64,000 nucleotides of DNA from Pantoea phytobeneficialis (GTDB taxonomy: Bacteria > Pseudomonadota > Gammaproteobacteria > Enterobacterales > Enterobacteriaceae). Below are positions 40,030 to 49,790 of the stretch, in pieces (the stretch's first letter is position 1; every line of letters starts with the position of its first letter). Made by a program: the position numbers and the translations under genes. The DNA lies in the NCBI RefSeq assembly GCF_009728735.1, contig NZ_CP024636.1, forward strand, positions 2,791,670 through 2,855,669, given 5' to 3'. The notes beneath the pieces are model-generated. The model had not been told where the DNA came from. It worked only from the letters and a program-made list of their open reading frames with translations, and did not search any database.

Positions 40030-42657
40030 ATGAGCAAGAGCACTGCTGAGATCCGTCAAGCGTTTCTCGACTTTTTTCATAGCAAGGGACATCAGGTTGT
40101 AGCCAGCAGCTCCCTCGTACCGAACAACGACCCGACGCTGCTGTTTACCAACGCCGGGATGAACCAGTTTAAAGACGTTTTCCTCGGTCAGGATAAGCGC
40201 GATTACTCGCGTGCGACCACGGCGCAGCGTTGTGTGCGTGCCGGTGGTAAGCACAACGATCTCGAAAACGTGGGCTACACTGCACGCCATCACACCTTCT
40301 TTGAAATGTTGGGCAACTTCAGCTTTGGCGACTATTTCAAAAAAGACGCGATTGCATACGCCTGGGAACTGCTGACGGGTGAGCAGTGGTTTAAGCTGCC
40401 GAAAGAACGTCTTTGGGTCACCGTCTATGAAACGGACGATGAAGCCTATGACATCTGGGCGAATGACATTGGTATTCCGCGCGAACGTATTATTCGCATC
40501 GGTGATAACAAAGGTAGCGCTTACGCTTCTGATAACTTCTGGCAGATGGGTGATACCGGCCCGTGCGGCCCGTGCAGTGAAATCTTCTTCGATCATGGCG
40601 ATCATATTTGGGGTGGCCCGCCGGGAAGCCCGGAAGAAGATGGCGACCGTTACATTGAAATCTGGAATATCGTGTTCATGCAGTTCAACCGTCAGGCCGA
40701 CGGTACCATGCTGCCGCTGCCAAAACCTTCGGTGGATACCGGCATGGGCCTGGAGCGTATTGCCGCGGTATTGCAGCACGTAAACTCCAACTACGAAATC
40801 GACCTGTTCGCCAAACTGATTAAATCAGTGGCTGAAGTGACGGGTGCGAATGACCTCAGCAACAAATCACTGCGCGTTATTGCTGACCATATCCGTTCCT
40901 GTGCTTTCCTGATTGCTGATGGTGTGATCCCTTCGAATGAAAACCGTGGTTATGTGCTGCGTCGCATCATTCGTCGTGCAGTACGTCACGGTAATATGCT
41001 TGGCGCAAAAGATGCCTTCTTCTACAAACTGGTTGCACCGCTAATTGAAGTGATGGGTTCAGCGGGTGAAGATCTGCAACGCCAGCAGACTCAGGTAGAG
41101 AATGTCCTGAAAGCAGAAGAAGAGCAGTTCGCGAAAACGCTGGAGCGTGGTCTGGCATTGCTGGATGAAGAGCTGGCAAAACTGCAAGGTGATACTCTTG
41201 ATGGTGAAACCGTCTTCCGTCTCTATGATACCTTCGGCTTCCCGGTAGACCTGACAGCAGACGTCTGCCGTGAGCGTAATCTGAAGATCGATGAAGCTGG
41301 TTTCGAAGTGGCGATGGAGCAGCAACGCCAGCGCGCACGCGAAGCCAGTGGCTTTGGTGCCGATTATAACAGCGTAATTCGTATTGACTCGGCCTCGGCA
41401 TTTAAAGGCTACGACCAGTTGGTATTGGCTTCCACGGTGCAGGCGCTGTTTGTTGACGGTCAAGCGGTTGATCAGGTCAGCGCAGGGCAGGACGCGGTAG
41501 TGATACTGGATGAAACGCCGTTTTACGGTGAGTCAGGCGGGCAGGTGGGTGATACCGGTGTACTGGCTGGGAATAATGCTGAATTTAGCGTCCAGGATAC
41601 ACAGAAGTATGGTCAGGCGATTGGTCATATCGGTAAGCTTACTCAAGGTCAACTGCGTGTCGGCGATCGCCTGAATGCACAGGTTGATGAAGAGCGTCGC
41701 GCACGTATTCGCCTGAACCACTCGGCGACACACCTGCTGCATGCCGCGTTGCGTCAGGTTCTCGGTGACCATGTAGCGCAGAAAGGCTCGCTGGTAAACG
41801 ACAAATACCTGCGTTTCGACTTCTCCCATTTTGAAGCGATGAAACCGCAGGAAATCCGTCAGGTTGAAGATATCGTCAACGCCCAGATTCGTCGTAACCT
41901 GGCAGTTGAAACCAATATCATGGACCTGGAAGCAGCCAAAGCGAAGGGCGCAATGGCGTTGTTTGGCGAGAAATACGACCAGCGCGTACGCGTGCTGAGC
42001 ATGGGTGATTTCTCCACCGAGCTTTGTGGTGGTACGCACGCAGCACGTACCGGTGATATTGGCCTGTTCCGCATTCAGTCTGAGTCAGGTACCGCAGCAG
42101 GCGTGCGTCGTATTGAAGCCGTTACCGGTGAAGGCGCTCTGGCGCAAGTCAATGCGCAAAGCCATCAGTTGCAGGATATCGCGCATCTGGTGAAAGCCAA
42201 CAGCAGCAATCTGAACGAAAAAGTGCGTGGTCTGGTGGATCACGTACGTGCTCTGGAAAAAGAGTTGCAGCAACTGCGTGACCAGCAGGCTGCGCAAGAG
42301 AGCGCATCCCTCAGTAGTAAAGCCGTGGATGTGAAAGGCACCAAGCTGCTGGTGAGCGAACTGAGCAACGTTGAGCCTAAGATGTTGCGTACTATGATGG
42401 ATGACCTGAAAAACCAGCTTGGTTCCGCGATTATCGTGCTGGCAACCGTTGCTGAAGGCAAAGTGTCATTGATTGCCGGGGTAACCAAAGACCTGACTGA
42501 CCGTGTCAAAGCGGGTGAACTGGTCGGTGAGCTGGCCGCACAGGTCGGTGGTAAAGGCGGTGGTCGTCCGGATATGGCACAGGCGGGTGGTACTAATCCG
42601 CAGGCGCTGGCCGGTGCGCTTGCAGGTGTGCAGGACTGGGTTAGCGATCGACTGTAA
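40030..42657 (+). CDS. alaS: Alanine-tRNA ligase
   Basis: Charges tRNA-Ala, reading the G3-U70 pair. The 875-residue product has the class II catalytic core at the N-terminus ([42 protein letters not shown]), the editing domain with zinc ligands in [13 protein letters not shown] and [10 protein letters not shown], and the C-Ala domain. It lies between recX and csrA as in E. coli. AGGAAATTT precedes the ATG. Confidence 0.98.
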   Translation: MSKSTAEIRQAFLDFFHSKGHQVVASSSLVPNNDPTLLFTNAGMNQFKDVFLGQDKRDYSRATTAQRCVRAGGKHNDLENVGYTARHHTFFEMLGNFSFGDYFKKDAIAYAWELLTGEQWFKLPKERLWVTVYETDDEAYDIWANDIGIPRERIIRIGDNKGSAYASDNFWQMGDTGPCGPCSEIFFDHGDHIWGGPPGSPEEDGDRYIEIWNIVFMQFNRQADGTMLPLPKPSVDTGMGLERIAAVLQHVNSNYEIDLFAKLIKSVAEVTGANDLSNKSLRVIADHIRSCAFLIADGVIPSNENRGYVLRRIIRRAVRHGNMLGAKDAFFYKLVAPLIEVMGSAGEDLQRQQTQVENVLKAEEEQFAKTLERGLALLDEELAKLQGDTLDGETVFRLYDTFGFPVDLTADVCRERNLKIDEAGFEVAMEQQRQRAREASGFGADYNSVIRIDSASAFKGYDQLVLASTVQALFVDGQAVDQVSAGQDAVVILDETPFYGESGGQVGDTGVLAGNNAEFSVQDTQKYGQAIGHIGKLTQGQLRVGDRLNAQVDEERRARIRLNHSATHLLHAALRQVLGDHVAQKGSLVNDKYLRFDFSHFEAMKPQEIRQVEDIVNAQIRRNLAVETNIMDLEAAKAKGAMALFGEKYDQRVRVLSMGDFSTELCGGTHAARTGDIGLFRIQSESGTAAGVRRIEAVTGEGALAQVNAQSHQLQDIAHLVKANSSNLNEKVRGLVDHVRALEKELQQLRDQQAAQESASLSSKAVDVKGTKLLVSELSNVEPKMLRTMMDDLKNQLGSAIIVLATVAEGKVSLIAGVTKDLTDRVKAGELVGELAAQVGGKGGGRPDMAQAGGTNPQALAGALAGVQDWVSDRL

Positions 42658-42682
42658 CGAAATAAAACTAAGCATCGTGAGG

Positions 42683-42713
42683 AGCGCCAGGAACAGATGT
42701 TCCGGCGCTTTTT
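42683..42713 (+). terminator. Terminator of alaS
   Basis: Stem AGCGCC-A-GGAAC / GTTCC-GGCGCT with a single bulged A, 4-nt loop and a T5 tail. Confidence 0.85.
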
Positions 42714-42906
42714 AACGCGATGTGCACCAGGTAATGACAAAGTCAGGTTGAGGCAGTGTATTTCGGCTAAACTAACTATCAGCAGAATGTATTGGCGTGA
42801 CAAACCACAATGGTGTATTTGTCATAGACATTGTTCGGCAGTATATGATGGATATGGCCGGGAACCCGAACAGGCCCGACTCTTTTAATCTTTCAAGGAG
42901 CAAAGA

Positions 42907-43092
42907 ATGCTTATTCTAACTCGTCGAGTTGGTGAAACCCTCATGATTGGCGATGAGGTGACTGTAACGGTGCTGGGAGTTAAAGGTAACCAGGTCCGTA
43001 TTGGCGTCAATGCACCTAAAGAGGTTTCAGTGCATCGCGAAGAGATCTATCAGCGCATCCAGGCAGAAAAAGCTCAGCCTACGAGTTACTAA
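42907..43092 (+). CDS. csrA: Carbon storage regulator CsrA
   Basis: Dimeric RNA-binding regulator that binds GGA motifs in mRNA leaders, repressing glycogen synthesis and biofilm genes and promoting motility and glycolysis. The 61-residue product is essentially identical to E. coli CsrA in the core: [28 protein letters not shown] and the RNA-contact [16 protein letters not shown] lies upstream and itself contains a GGA, compatible with autoregulation. Functionally linked to BarA (1796-4522). Confidence 0.98.
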   Translation: MLILTRRVGETLMIGDEVTVTVLGVKGNQVRIGVNAPKEVSVHREEIYQRIQAEKAQPTSY

Positions 43093-43099
43093 CGGATTC

Positions 43100-43130
43100 A
43101 GCGCCTCGCTTTGCGGCGAGGCGCTACCGC
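43100..43130 (+). terminator. Likely terminator of csrA
   Basis: Ten-base-pair perfect stem AGCGCCTCGC / GCGAGGCGCT with a 6-nt loop; only a broken T-run follows (ACCGCTTTTCC). Confidence 0.6.
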
Positions 43131-43284
43131 TTTTCCCCTGCTTTTCTGTTTTTCCTGTTATTTTCCTCTTTCTCATTTTGTTATCTGTATCGACCTTTTA
43201 CTGTTGATTAATCACTCTTTTTGTCGGCAAATTGCGCGGATTGTTTGTCATTTGTGCAAACAAACTTGTAGTGGGAAAAATTGT

Positions 43285-43312
43285 TTGACTTATAAGTGCG
43301 GGAAAGTAATAT
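43285..43312 (+). promoter_or_regulatory. Promoter of the serV-argVYZQ tRNA operon
   Basis: TTGACT (43285-43290), 16-bp spacer, TAATAT (43307-43312), followed by the GC-rich discriminator GTGCGCC, typical of stringently controlled stable-RNA promoters. Confidence 0.8.
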
Positions 43313-43376
43313 GTGCGCCACGCAGTGCCGATGAGCGGAAACAAAGTTCAGCAGCACAGTTCGTAAGAACGCGTAA

Positions 43377-43469
43377 GGTGAGGTGGCCGAGAGGCTGAAG
43401 GCGCTCCCCTGCTAAGGGAGTATGCGGTCAAAAGCTGCATCCGGGGTTCGAATCCCCGCCTCACCGCCA
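43377..43469 (+). tRNA. serV: tRNA-Ser(GCU)
   Basis: Ninety-three nt including the encoded CCA. Acceptor stem GGTGAGG / CCTCACC, anticodon loop CTGCTAA with anticodon GCT, and a long type II variable arm as expected for serine tRNA. It is first in a five-tRNA operon. Confidence 0.97.
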
Positions 43470-43478
43470 TTTTTCGAT

Positions 43479-43555
43479 GCATCCATAGCTCAGCTGGATA
43501 GAGTACTCGGCTACGAACCGAGCGGTCGGAGGTTCGAATCCTCCTGGATGCACCA
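43479..43555 (+). tRNA. argV: tRNA-Arg(ACG), copy 1
   Basis: Seventy-seven nt with encoded CCA. Acceptor GCATCCA / TGGATGC, anticodon loop CTACGAA with anticodon ACG, whose A34 is converted to inosine by TadA. Identical to the three copies that follow. Confidence 0.97.
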
Positions 43556-43642
43556 TCGAAAAAGATGTCGTAAAGAGTGAACGAGCAGTTCCTTTCGTGG
43601 TGAGTTGTTAGCACCCTGCGTTGTACAAGAATTTTCAGAAAT

Positions 43643-43719
43643 GCATCCATAGCTCAGCTGGATAGAGTACTCGGCTACGAACCGAGCGGTCGGAGGTTCG
43701 AATCCTCCTGGATGCACCA
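43643..43719 (+). tRNA. argY: tRNA-Arg(ACG), copy 2
   Basis: Identical 77-nt copy. The spacer before it (43556-43642) is longer than and unlike the two later spacers. Confidence 0.97.
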
Positions 43720-43777
43720 TTCTTCGTATCATTCCCAGGTTGATTTCAGTAAGTCCATCGCAAGAAAATCTCTCAAT

Positions 43778-43854
43778 GCATCCATAGCTCAGCTGGATAG
43801 AGTACTCGGCTACGAACCGAGCGGTCGGAGGTTCGAATCCTCCTGGATGCACCA
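43778..43854 (+). tRNA. argZ: tRNA-Arg(ACG), copy 3
   Basis: Identical 77-nt copy. Its 5' flank (TCGCAAGAAAATCTCTCAAT) is almost the same as that of copy 4, marking a recent tandem duplication of tRNA plus spacer. Confidence 0.97.
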
Positions 43855-43907
43855 TTCTTTGTCTCATCATCAACTTCAGTCAGTCCGTCGCAAGAAAAAC
43901 TCTCAAT

Positions 43908-43984
43908 GCATCCATAGCTCAGCTGGATAGAGTACTCGGCTACGAACCGAGCGGTCGGAGGTTCGAATCCTCCTGGATGCACCA
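43908..43984 (+). tRNA. argQ: tRNA-Arg(ACG), copy 4
   Basis: Identical 77-nt copy and last of the array. I see no clear terminator in the 195 bp before yqaB. Confidence 0.97.
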
Positions 43985-44179
43985 TTCTCTCGTCTTTACT
44001 CGCCGTTCAAATAAAAACACTGAATTAACCGTCATTTATGCGCGGTACCGTTTTCTCACCTTTTTCTTAAATCCAAAATTGCTAATGCTTTCAAAGCATT
44101 TGCTGTTAAGCACACCTGGCGACAACCTGAGCGCATTACGTTAAAGTAAGGGCACCTTTGCAGGATGTCCGGAGTGACA

Positions 44180-44746
44180 ATGTACGACCAATATGACGCC
44201 TTGATTTTCGATATGGACGGCACGATTCTCGATTCCGAGCCGACACATCGAAAAGCCTGGCATCAGGTTCTCAGCCGCTATGGTTTCACCATTGATGACG
44301 AAAAAATGGTGAGCTTAAACGGTGCGCCTACCTGGCAGCTGGCGCAATTTATCATCGAGCAAAACAACGCTACGCATGATCCACATCAGCTGGCGGCGGA
44401 AAAGACCGTGGCCTTCAAAGCGATGTTGCTGGATAGCGTTCGTCCGTTGCCGTTGATGGAAGTGGTCAAGGCTTATCATGGCCGTCGTCCGATGGCGGTG
44501 GGGACCGGCAGTGAACATAGCCTGGCGGAAGCGTTGCTGAAGCAGTTAGGGGTTTATCATCTTTTTACCGCAGTCGTCGGCGCCGATGATGTCCTGCGCC
44601 ATAAACCGCAACCTGATACCTTTTTGCGCTGCGCCGAGCTGATGGGCGTTGCTCCCGCACGATGTGTGGTATTTGAAGATGCTGATTTTGGCGTGCAGGC
44701 CGCTAAAGCGGCAGGTATGGATGTGGTTGATGTCCGTTTACTGTGA
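44180..44746 (+). CDS. yqaB: Fructose-1-phosphate/6-phosphogluconate phosphatase YqaB (HAD family)
   Basis: HAD-like sugar phosphatase, 188 residues. Catalytic motif FDMDGTILDSEPTHRKAW near 10 with nucleophile and acid/base Asp, motif II VGTGSE, motif III lysine in RHKPQPDTF, and motif IV FEDADFG. ATG 44180 follows GGAGTGAC and matches the E. coli start; an ATG 15 nt upstream is possible. The stop overlaps the next gene by 4 bp (GTGA). Confidence 0.94.
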   Translation: MYDQYDALIFDMDGTILDSEPTHRKAWHQVLSRYGFTIDDEKMVSLNGAPTWQLAQFIIEQNNATHDPHQLAAEKTVAFKAMLLDSVRPLPLMEVVKAYHGRRPMAVGTGSEHSLAEALLKQLGVYHLFTAVVGADDVLRHKPQPDTFLRCAELMGVAPARCVVFEDADFGVQAAKAAGMDVVDVRLL

Positions 44747-45171
44747 ATGACTTTCTGACTTATGGCTCGTTATTTGGCAGTAGCTTTCTGAGTGCCACTC
44801 TCCTTCCGGGAAGCTCAGAAGCGATGCTGGTTGCCCTACTGATCGCCCAAAAAGGGTCGGTCTATGGGTTGCTATTGGCTGCATCAGTGGGAAACACGCT
44901 GGGCGGCTTGACGAACATTTTTCTTGGTCGCCTGATGCCACCAAAAGGGCAGGGGAGATGGCATAACACAGCAATGACGTGGTTACACCGATTCGGACCT
45001 GCAGCCCTGTTGTTTAGCTGGCTACCCGTGGTGGGCGATCTGCTCTGCGTCTTCGCAGGCTGGTTGCGCGTTGGCTGGCTTCCGGCGTTGTTGTTTCTCG
45101 CCATCGGTAAAACACTGCGTTACATCGTTATCGCGACGGTCACTTTGCAAGGTTTGCAATGGTGGCATTGA
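44743..45171 (+). CDS. yqaA: Inner-membrane protein YqaA (DedA/SNARE-associated family)
   Basis: A 142-residue membrane protein with about four hydrophobic segments, matching E. coli Yqa[50 protein letters not shown] split by the conserved proline and aspartate, and the ending QWWH. I chose GTG 44743, overlapping the yqaB stop; no ATG gives a better start. Function unknown; DedA relatives are implicated in lipid-carrier transport. Confidence 0.9.
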   Translation: MNDFLTYGSLFGSSFLSATLLPGSSEAMLVALLIAQKGSVYGLLLAASVGNTLGGLTNIFLGRLMPPKGQGRWHNTAMTWLHRFGPAALLFSWLPVVGDLLCVFAGWLRVGWLPALLFLAIGKTLRYIVIATVTLQGLQWWH

Positions 45172-45244
45172 TTCGCACAGATTCGAGGCTACGGTTAACA
45201 TTATGCTGAACAAAAATAAATTATTCGCACAGCGGGAGGTTAAT

Positions 45245-46807
45245 GTGATCCCGGACGTATCAAAAGCGCTTTCCTGGCTGGAAGCGCATCCCGACGCGTT
45301 AAAGGGTATCGGCCGTGGCATTGAACGCGAAACGTTGCGTGTCGAGCCGGATGGTCACCTGGCAACCACCGGGCACCCTGAGTCCCTTGGGTCAGCGCTG
45401 AAGCATGATTGGATTACCACCGATTTCGCTGAAACGCTGCTCGAGTTCATCACGCCTGTTGATCAGAACATTGATCACATGCTCAGTTTCCTGCGCGATA
45501 TTCACCGCCATGTGGCGCGTGAGCTGGGTCAGGAGCGCATGTGGCCGTTTAGCATGCCCTGTATCATCGACGATGCGGATAAAATCGAGCTGGCGCAATA
45601 TGGCAGCTCCAATATCGGCAAAATGAAGACGTTGTATCGTCAGGGTTTGAAAAACCGTTATGGCGCGCTGATGCAGACCATTTCAGGCATCCATTACAAT
45701 TTCTCACTGCCGCTGTCATTCTGGCGTGAGTGGGCGGATGTTAAAGACGCGGAAAGCGGTAAGGAGACCATCTCCGCCGGGTATCTGCGCCTTATTCGTA
45801 ACTACTACCGTTTCGGCTGGGTGATCCCGTATTTGTTTGGCGCATCACCAGCCATTTGCTCCAGCTTCCTGCAAGGTCGGGAAAGCAATCTGCCGTTTGA
45901 AACGAACGATAAAGGTACGTTGTGGCTGCCGTATGCCACCTCATTGCGTTTGAGCGATCTTGGCTATACCAACAAATCGCAAAGTGGACTGGGTATCACC
46001 TTTAACTCGTTGGAAGGCTATGTGGCGGCATTAAAAGCGGCGATCAAAACACCTTCTGAAGAATACGCTGCCATTGGCACCAAAGATGCCGATGGTAACT
46101 GGTTGCAGCTGAACACGAATGTGCTGCAAATTGAGAACGAGTTGTATGCGCCGATTCGTCCGAAACGCGTGACACGTAGCGGTGAAGCACCTTCAGACGC
46201 GCTACAACGCGGCGGCATTGAATATATTGAAGTTCGCTCGCTGGACATCAATCCGTTCTCCGCGATTGGTGTCGATGCCAATCAGGTGCGTTTCCTCGAC
46301 TTGTTCCTGATTTGGTGTACGCTGGCGGATGCGCCGGAAATGAGCGCGGATGAGTTGCTCTGTAGCCGCAAAAACTGGAATCGTGTGGTGCTGGAAGGTC
46401 GTAAGCCGGGCCAGATGATTGCTGTGGGATGCAGCGCGACGCAGCATACCCTGGTTGAAGTGGGCAAGGCGTTGTTTGCGGATCTGCGTCGGGTGGCAGA
46501 AGTGCTCGACAGCAACGAGGGCAGCACGCAATATCAACAGGTTTGCGATCAACTGGTGGCATCGTTTGATGATCCTGAGCTAACCTATTCGGCGCGTATC
46601 CTTCATGCGATGAAGGAAAATGGTTTGACCGGAACCGGTGTGGCATTGGCTGAACAGTATCGTCATCTGCTGTGTGAGGAGCCGCTTGAGGTTCTGAGCG
46701 AGGATGATTTTACGCGCCAGGCACAGGCTTCCGTGCTCGCGCAGGAGACGCTGGAACAGAGTGATACGCTGGATTTCGCCAGCTATCTCGCCAGCCGGGA
46801 AGGGTAA
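45245..46807 (+). CDS. gshA: Glutamate-cysteine ligase
   Basis: First step of glutathione synthesis, joining glutamate and cysteine. The product has 520 residues, close to E. coli's 518. It shows [38 protein letters not shown] and SLDINPF. I chose GTG 45245 because GGGAGG lies 5 nt upstream and the sequence [13 protein letters not shown] aligns with E. coli MIPDVSQALAWLE. An ATG at 45203 would add 14 unconserved residues. The rare start may keep expression low, as the UUG start does in E. coli. Confidence 0.95.
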   Translation: MIPDVSKALSWLEAHPDALKGIGRGIERETLRVEPDGHLATTGHPESLGSALKHDWITTDFAETLLEFITPVDQNIDHMLSFLRDIHRHVARELGQERMWPFSMPCIIDDADKIELAQYGSSNIGKMKTLYRQGLKNRYGALMQTISGIHYNFSLPLSFWREWADVKDAESGKETISAGYLRLIRNYYRFGWVIPYLFGASPAICSSFLQGRESNLPFETNDKGTLWLPYATSLRLSDLGYTNKSQSGLGITFNSLEGYVAALKAAIKTPSEEYAAIGTKDADGNWLQLNTNVLQIENELYAPIRPKRVTRSGEAPSDALQRGGIEYIEVRSLDINPFSAIGVDANQVRFLDLFLIWCTLADAPEMSADELLCSRKNWNRVVLEGRKPGQMIAVGCSATQHTLVEVGKALFADLRRVAEVLDSNEGSTQYQQVCDQLVASFDDPELTYSARILHAMKENGLTGTGVALAEQYRHLLCEEPLEVLSEDDFTRQAQASVLAQETLEQSDTLDFASYLASREG

Positions 46808-46812
46808 AAAAG

Positions 46813-46884
46813 AAAAGGCCACATCACTGTGGCCGAATAAACATCTCTGTTGTCAGGGATGATGATAACAAATGCGCGTCTTTC
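46813..46884 (-). ncRNA. micA: Hfq-dependent small RNA MicA
   Basis: A 72-nt RNA on the minus strand between gshA and luxS, the E. coli location and orientation. Its 5' end, starting GAAAGACGCGCATTTGTTAT, is the conserved seed that pairs with ompA mRNA and represses it under envelope stress. The middle (CAACAGAGATGTTTATTC) has diverged. The end is a terminator hairpin GGCCACA / TGTGGCC followed by TTTTCTTTTTT. Too short and non-coding to show as a gene by reading frame. Confidence 0.96.
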
Positions 46885-46890
46885 ATATAT

Positions 46891-46918
46891 TCAGACGTTG
46901 GGCGAACAGAAAAGTTTC
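46891..46918 (-). promoter_or_regulatory. Sigma-E promoter of micA
   Basis: On the minus strand, GAAACTT (46912-46918) and TCTGA (46891-46895) with a 16-bp spacer, placing the start at the MicA 5' end. Matches the RpoE consensus GGAACTT / TCAAA-type elements. Confidence 0.8.
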
Positions 46919-46956
46919 ATCGTTTTAAAAAAATTCTCAAAACAGGAGGTGACAAT

Positions 46957-47472
46957 ATGCCACTGCTGGATAGTTTTACTGTAGATCACACCATCATGGC
47001 GGCGCCCGCAGTGCGTGTTGCGAAAACCATGAAAACTCCTCATGGCGATACCATCACCGTTTTTGACCTGCGCTTCTGCCGACCAAACAAAGAGATTCTG
47101 ACCGAGCGCGGTATTCATACGCTGGAGCATCTTTTCGCCGGATTTATGCGTAACCACCTGAATGGTGAAGGCGTGGAAATCGTCGATATTTCACCGATGG
47201 GTTGCCGCACGGGTTTTTACATGAGCCTGATTGGCGCGCCGGACGAGCAGCGTGTGGCAAAAGCGTGGAAAGGGGCGATGGAAGACGTTCTGAAAGTTAA
47301 AGAGCAGAACCAGATCCCGGAATTGAACGAGTATCAATGTGGTAGCTACAAGCTGCACTCACTGGACGAAGCGCAGCAGATTGCGCGCAACGTGCTGGCA
47401 CATGAGATTGGCGTTAACTATAACGACGAGCTGAAACTGCCGGAAGAAAAATTGCACGAACTGCACATCTAG
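46957..47472 (+). CDS. luxS: S-ribosylhomocysteine lyase (autoinducer-2 synthase) LuxS
   Basis: Cleaves S-ribosylhomocysteine to homocysteine and DPD, the AI-2 precursor, in the activated methyl cycle. The 171-residue product has the metal ligands in [12 protein letters not shown] (HxxEH) and a later Cys in [12 protein letters not shown] (near 128), with the catalytic Cys in GCRTGFYMS near 84. The Shine-Dalgarno AGGAGGTGA (46944-46952) is unusually complete. Confidence 0.97.
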   Translation: MPLLDSFTVDHTIMAAPAVRVAKTMKTPHGDTITVFDLRFCRPNKEILTERGIHTLEHLFAGFMRNHLNGEGVEIVDISPMGCRTGFYMSLIGAPDEQRVAKAWKGAMEDVLKVKEQNQIPELNEYQCGSYKLHSLDEAQQIARNVLAHEIGVNYNDELKLPEEKLHELHI

Positions 47473-47491
47473 TTGCTACTGATGCAGAAAG

Positions 47492-47520
47492 AAAAATGCC
47501 GCGTTAATCGCGGCATTTTT
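47492..47520. terminator. Bidirectional terminator between luxS and corB
   Basis: Stem AAAAATGCCGCG / CGCGGCATTTTT with a 5-nt loop; A-run and T-run flank it, so it can serve both convergent genes. Confidence 0.92.
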
Positions 47521-47523
47521 ATG

Positions 47524-48810
47524 TCAGGAACCAATTGATGATTTGAGCGGCGTGTGCGGTGTAATGCGCACCTGCTTCACCATGTTGTCCTGCACATCGA
47601 GAATATCGATATCATACTTGCCGACCTGAACCTGAGTATTCACCTGCGGAATCTCTTCCAGCACTTCCAGCAGCATACCGTTGATGGTGCGGGCTTCCTC
47701 TTCCGGCAGTGACCAGTTGAACGCTTTGTTAATTTCGCGCACGTTAGCCCCCCCCTCAATCAGCACCGAACCGTCATTCTGCGGCATCACTTCTTCTGCC
47801 AGCGTGGGAGACATTGAGGTGGTGAAATCACCGACGATTTCTTCAAGGATATCTTCGATGGTTACCAGACCTTTGATATCGCCGTATTCATCAACGACCA
47901 GTCCGACCTTCTTCTTATTGCGCTGGAATTTCACCAGTTGAACGTTCAGCGGTGTCCCTTCAGGCACATAGTAGATTTCGTCGGCAGCACGCAGTAGCGT
48001 CTCTTTGTTAAACTCTTTTTTCTCGGTCATCGTGCGCCAGGCTTCGCGCACACGCAGCATGCCAACACAGTCGTCCAGTGAGTCGCGAAACAAAACAATA
48101 CGGCCATGCGGCGAATGGCTGAGCTGACGCACCACCGATTTCCAGTCGTCGTTAACGTTGATGCCGACAATCTCGTTGCGCGGCACCATGATGTCTTCTA
48201 CGCCAACCTTTTCCAGATCCAGCACGGACAGCAGCATATCCTGATTGCGACGCGACATAAGGCTACGCGATTCATACACAATGGTACGTAGTTCTTCTTT
48301 ACTCAACGCTGAGCTAATTGAACCATCGGTTTTAATGCCGACCATCCGCATCAGAACTCGCGTAATGGTATTCAACAGCCAGACCAGCGGTAGCATGACG
48401 TATTGCAGGGGGGCGAGGAGAAAACTGCTGGGATAAGCGACCTTCTCCGGGTAGAGCGCAGCAATCGTTTTAGGCAGAACCTCGGCGAAAACCAACACCA
48501 CAAAAGTCAGGATACCGGTGGCAATCGCTACTCCGGCGTCGCCGTATAAACGCATACCCACGATGGTGCCTAACGCTGATGCCAGGATGTTGACCAGGTT
48601 GTTGCCGATCAACACCAGGCTGATCAAACGATCAGGGCGACGCAGCAGCTTCTCGACGCGGCGCGCGCTGCGCTGACCGTTTTTCGCCTGATGGCGCAGT
48701 TTGTAGCGATTGAGCGTCATCATGCCGGTCTCAGAACCGGAGAAATAAGCCGAGACCAGCACCATGATGACCAGCGTGATGATCAGCGTGGTGGTTGAAA
48801 CATGTTCCAA
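47524..48810 (-). CDS. corB: CNNM/CorB-type membrane protein with CBS domains (YfjD)
   Basis: Homologue of Salmonella CorB and E. coli YfjD, involved in magnesium/cobalt homeostasis. The 428-residue product has an N-terminal DUF21 membrane domain with about four helices (about 1-190), paired CBS domains (about 205-330, including VEDIMVPRNEIVGI and LVVDEYGDIKGLVT), and a C-terminal CorC/HlyC domain (about 340-428). The start is TTG at 48810 (LEHVSTTTL), 8 nt after AAGGAA and matching E. coli MEHISTTTL; the longer frame from 48870 has no homology. Probably co-transcribed with ypjD, 13 nt upstream. Confidence 0.92.
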   Translation of the reverse strand: MEHVSTTTLIITLVIMVLVSAYFSGSETGMMTLNRYKLRHQAKNGQRSARRVEKLLRRPDRLISLVLIGNNLVNILASALGTIVGMRLYGDAGVAIATGILTFVVLVFAEVLPKTIAALYPEKVAYPSSFLLAPLQYVMLPLVWLLNTITRVLMRMVGIKTDGSISSALSKEELRTIVYESRSLMSRRNQDMLLSVLDLEKVGVEDIMVPRNEIVGINVNDDWKSVVRQLSHSPHGRIVLFRDSLDDCVGMLRVREAWRTMTEKKEFNKETLLRAADEIYYVPEGTPLNVQLVKFQRNKKKVGLVVDEYGDIKGLVTIEDILEEIVGDFTTSMSPTLAEEVMPQNDGSVLIEGGANVREINKAFNWSLPEEEARTINGMLLEVLEEIPQVNTQVQVGKYDIDILDVQDNMVKQVRITPHTPLKSSIGS

Positions 48811-48823
48811 CGCAAAAATTCCT

Positions 48824-49624
48824 TTAGTGAGAAGATTGGGTGAGCAGGTGTTGCAGTACGCGGCTGCCAAAGTAGGCCATTGTCAGCAAAATTGCACCGC
48901 TGCAATTGAACCAGACGACACGGCGACCGCGCCAGCCCTCGTGGTAGTGTCCCCAGAGCAAAACGATATAAACAAACCAGGCAATGATCGACAGCACCGC
49001 TTTATCCACATTCTCGGCGCTGAACAGATTGTGCATATAGAACAGGCCGGTCACCAGCACCAGCGTCAGCAGCACGACGCCAATCTGGGTGATGTGAAAC
49101 ATTTTGCGCTCAATGCTGAGCAGCGGCGGCATATCCTGAGTGAAGGCCAGCTTTTTATTTTTCAGCTGATAATCGATCCACGCCAGTTGCAGCGCATACA
49201 GCGCGGCAATAATCAGGGTCGCGTAGGCAAATAGCGACAGACCGATGTGGATCATCATGCCTGGCGTGGTTTCCAGATGGGTAATAAAAGCGTTAGGCAC
49301 GAAAGTGGCAAACGCCAGATTGATCAATGCAAAGCTATAGACAACCGGCAGCAGCAGCCAACCGCGATTGCGCGAGGCGACGATAGTCATAATGGCGCAA
49401 ATCAGCAGGCTGACCAGCGAGCCAATATTTAACAGGCTGAGATTTTGCCCGTTATCGACGGCAAAAATGCGTTGTTGTAACGCCACTGCGTGGGCTATTA
49501 ACGCCACACAGGCGGAAAGCACAGCAAAACGCCGCCAGCCACCATTGCGTTTCAGCAGGCTGGGGATGATCAAAGCAAGGCTGAGAGAGTAGGCGAACAA
49601 CGCCACGATCGCGAAAACGAACAT
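48824..49624 (-). CDS. ypjD: Cytochrome c assembly-like inner-membrane protein YpjD
   Basis: A 266-residue protein with about eight TM helices, member of the CcsA/CcmF-like cytochrome assembly superfamily by topology and by conserved features such as HIGLSLFAYATL and WGHYHEGWRGRR with the terminal histidines. It lacks the tryptophan-rich haem-handling loop (WWD) of true haem handlers, so a haem role is uncertain. It is divergent from ffh and heads a ypjD-corB unit; it may share a role with CorB in magnesium tolerance. Confidence 0.88.
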   Translation of the reverse strand: MFVFAIVALFAYSLSLALIIPSLLKRNGGWRRFAVLSACVALIAHAVALQQRIFAVDNGQNLSLLNIGSLVSLLICAIMTIVASRNRGWLLLPVVYSFALINLAFATFVPNAFITHLETTPGMMIHIGLSLFAYATLIIAALYALQLAWIDYQLKNKKLAFTQDMPPLLSIERKMFHITQIGVVLLTLVLVTGLFYMHNLFSAENVDKAVLSIIAWFVYIVLLWGHYHEGWRGRRVVWFNCSGAILLTMAYFGSRVLQHLLTQSSH

Positions 49625-49729
49625 AGATCCTTTCAGGTGTCAGTCAGATAAGGAAAAAAGCAGTATAACGTCAGCCGCAGCAGGCTCCAAACGATCTGAA
49701 GGTCAATTGCAGAGATCGGCCTGGCTTCG

Positions 49730-49738
49730 TGTTATAAT
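49730..49738 (+). promoter_or_regulatory. Candidate extended -10 promoter for ffh
   Basis: TGT-TATAAT, an extended -10 without a convincing -35, 53 nt before the ffh start. Confidence 0.6.
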
Positions 49739-49790
49739 CCGCCGCATTGTGTCGCCCAGGCGGCCTCGCTATGTTTCTAAGTGAGAGAGC

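Noticed and set aside
39958..40779. Minus-strand frame of about 273 codons opposite alaS
   Set aside because: Antisense of the conserved AlaRS catalytic domain.
43377..43984. Integrated island at the tRNA cluster
   Set aside because: No integrase, direct repeat of a tRNA 3' end, or composition change; csrA and yqaB flank it as in E. coli.
43511..43985. Minus-strand open frames across the tRNA-Arg array with repeated [15 protein letters not shown] peptides
   Set aside because: They are the antisense translation of identical tRNA-Arg genes, a well-known source of false hypothetical proteins.
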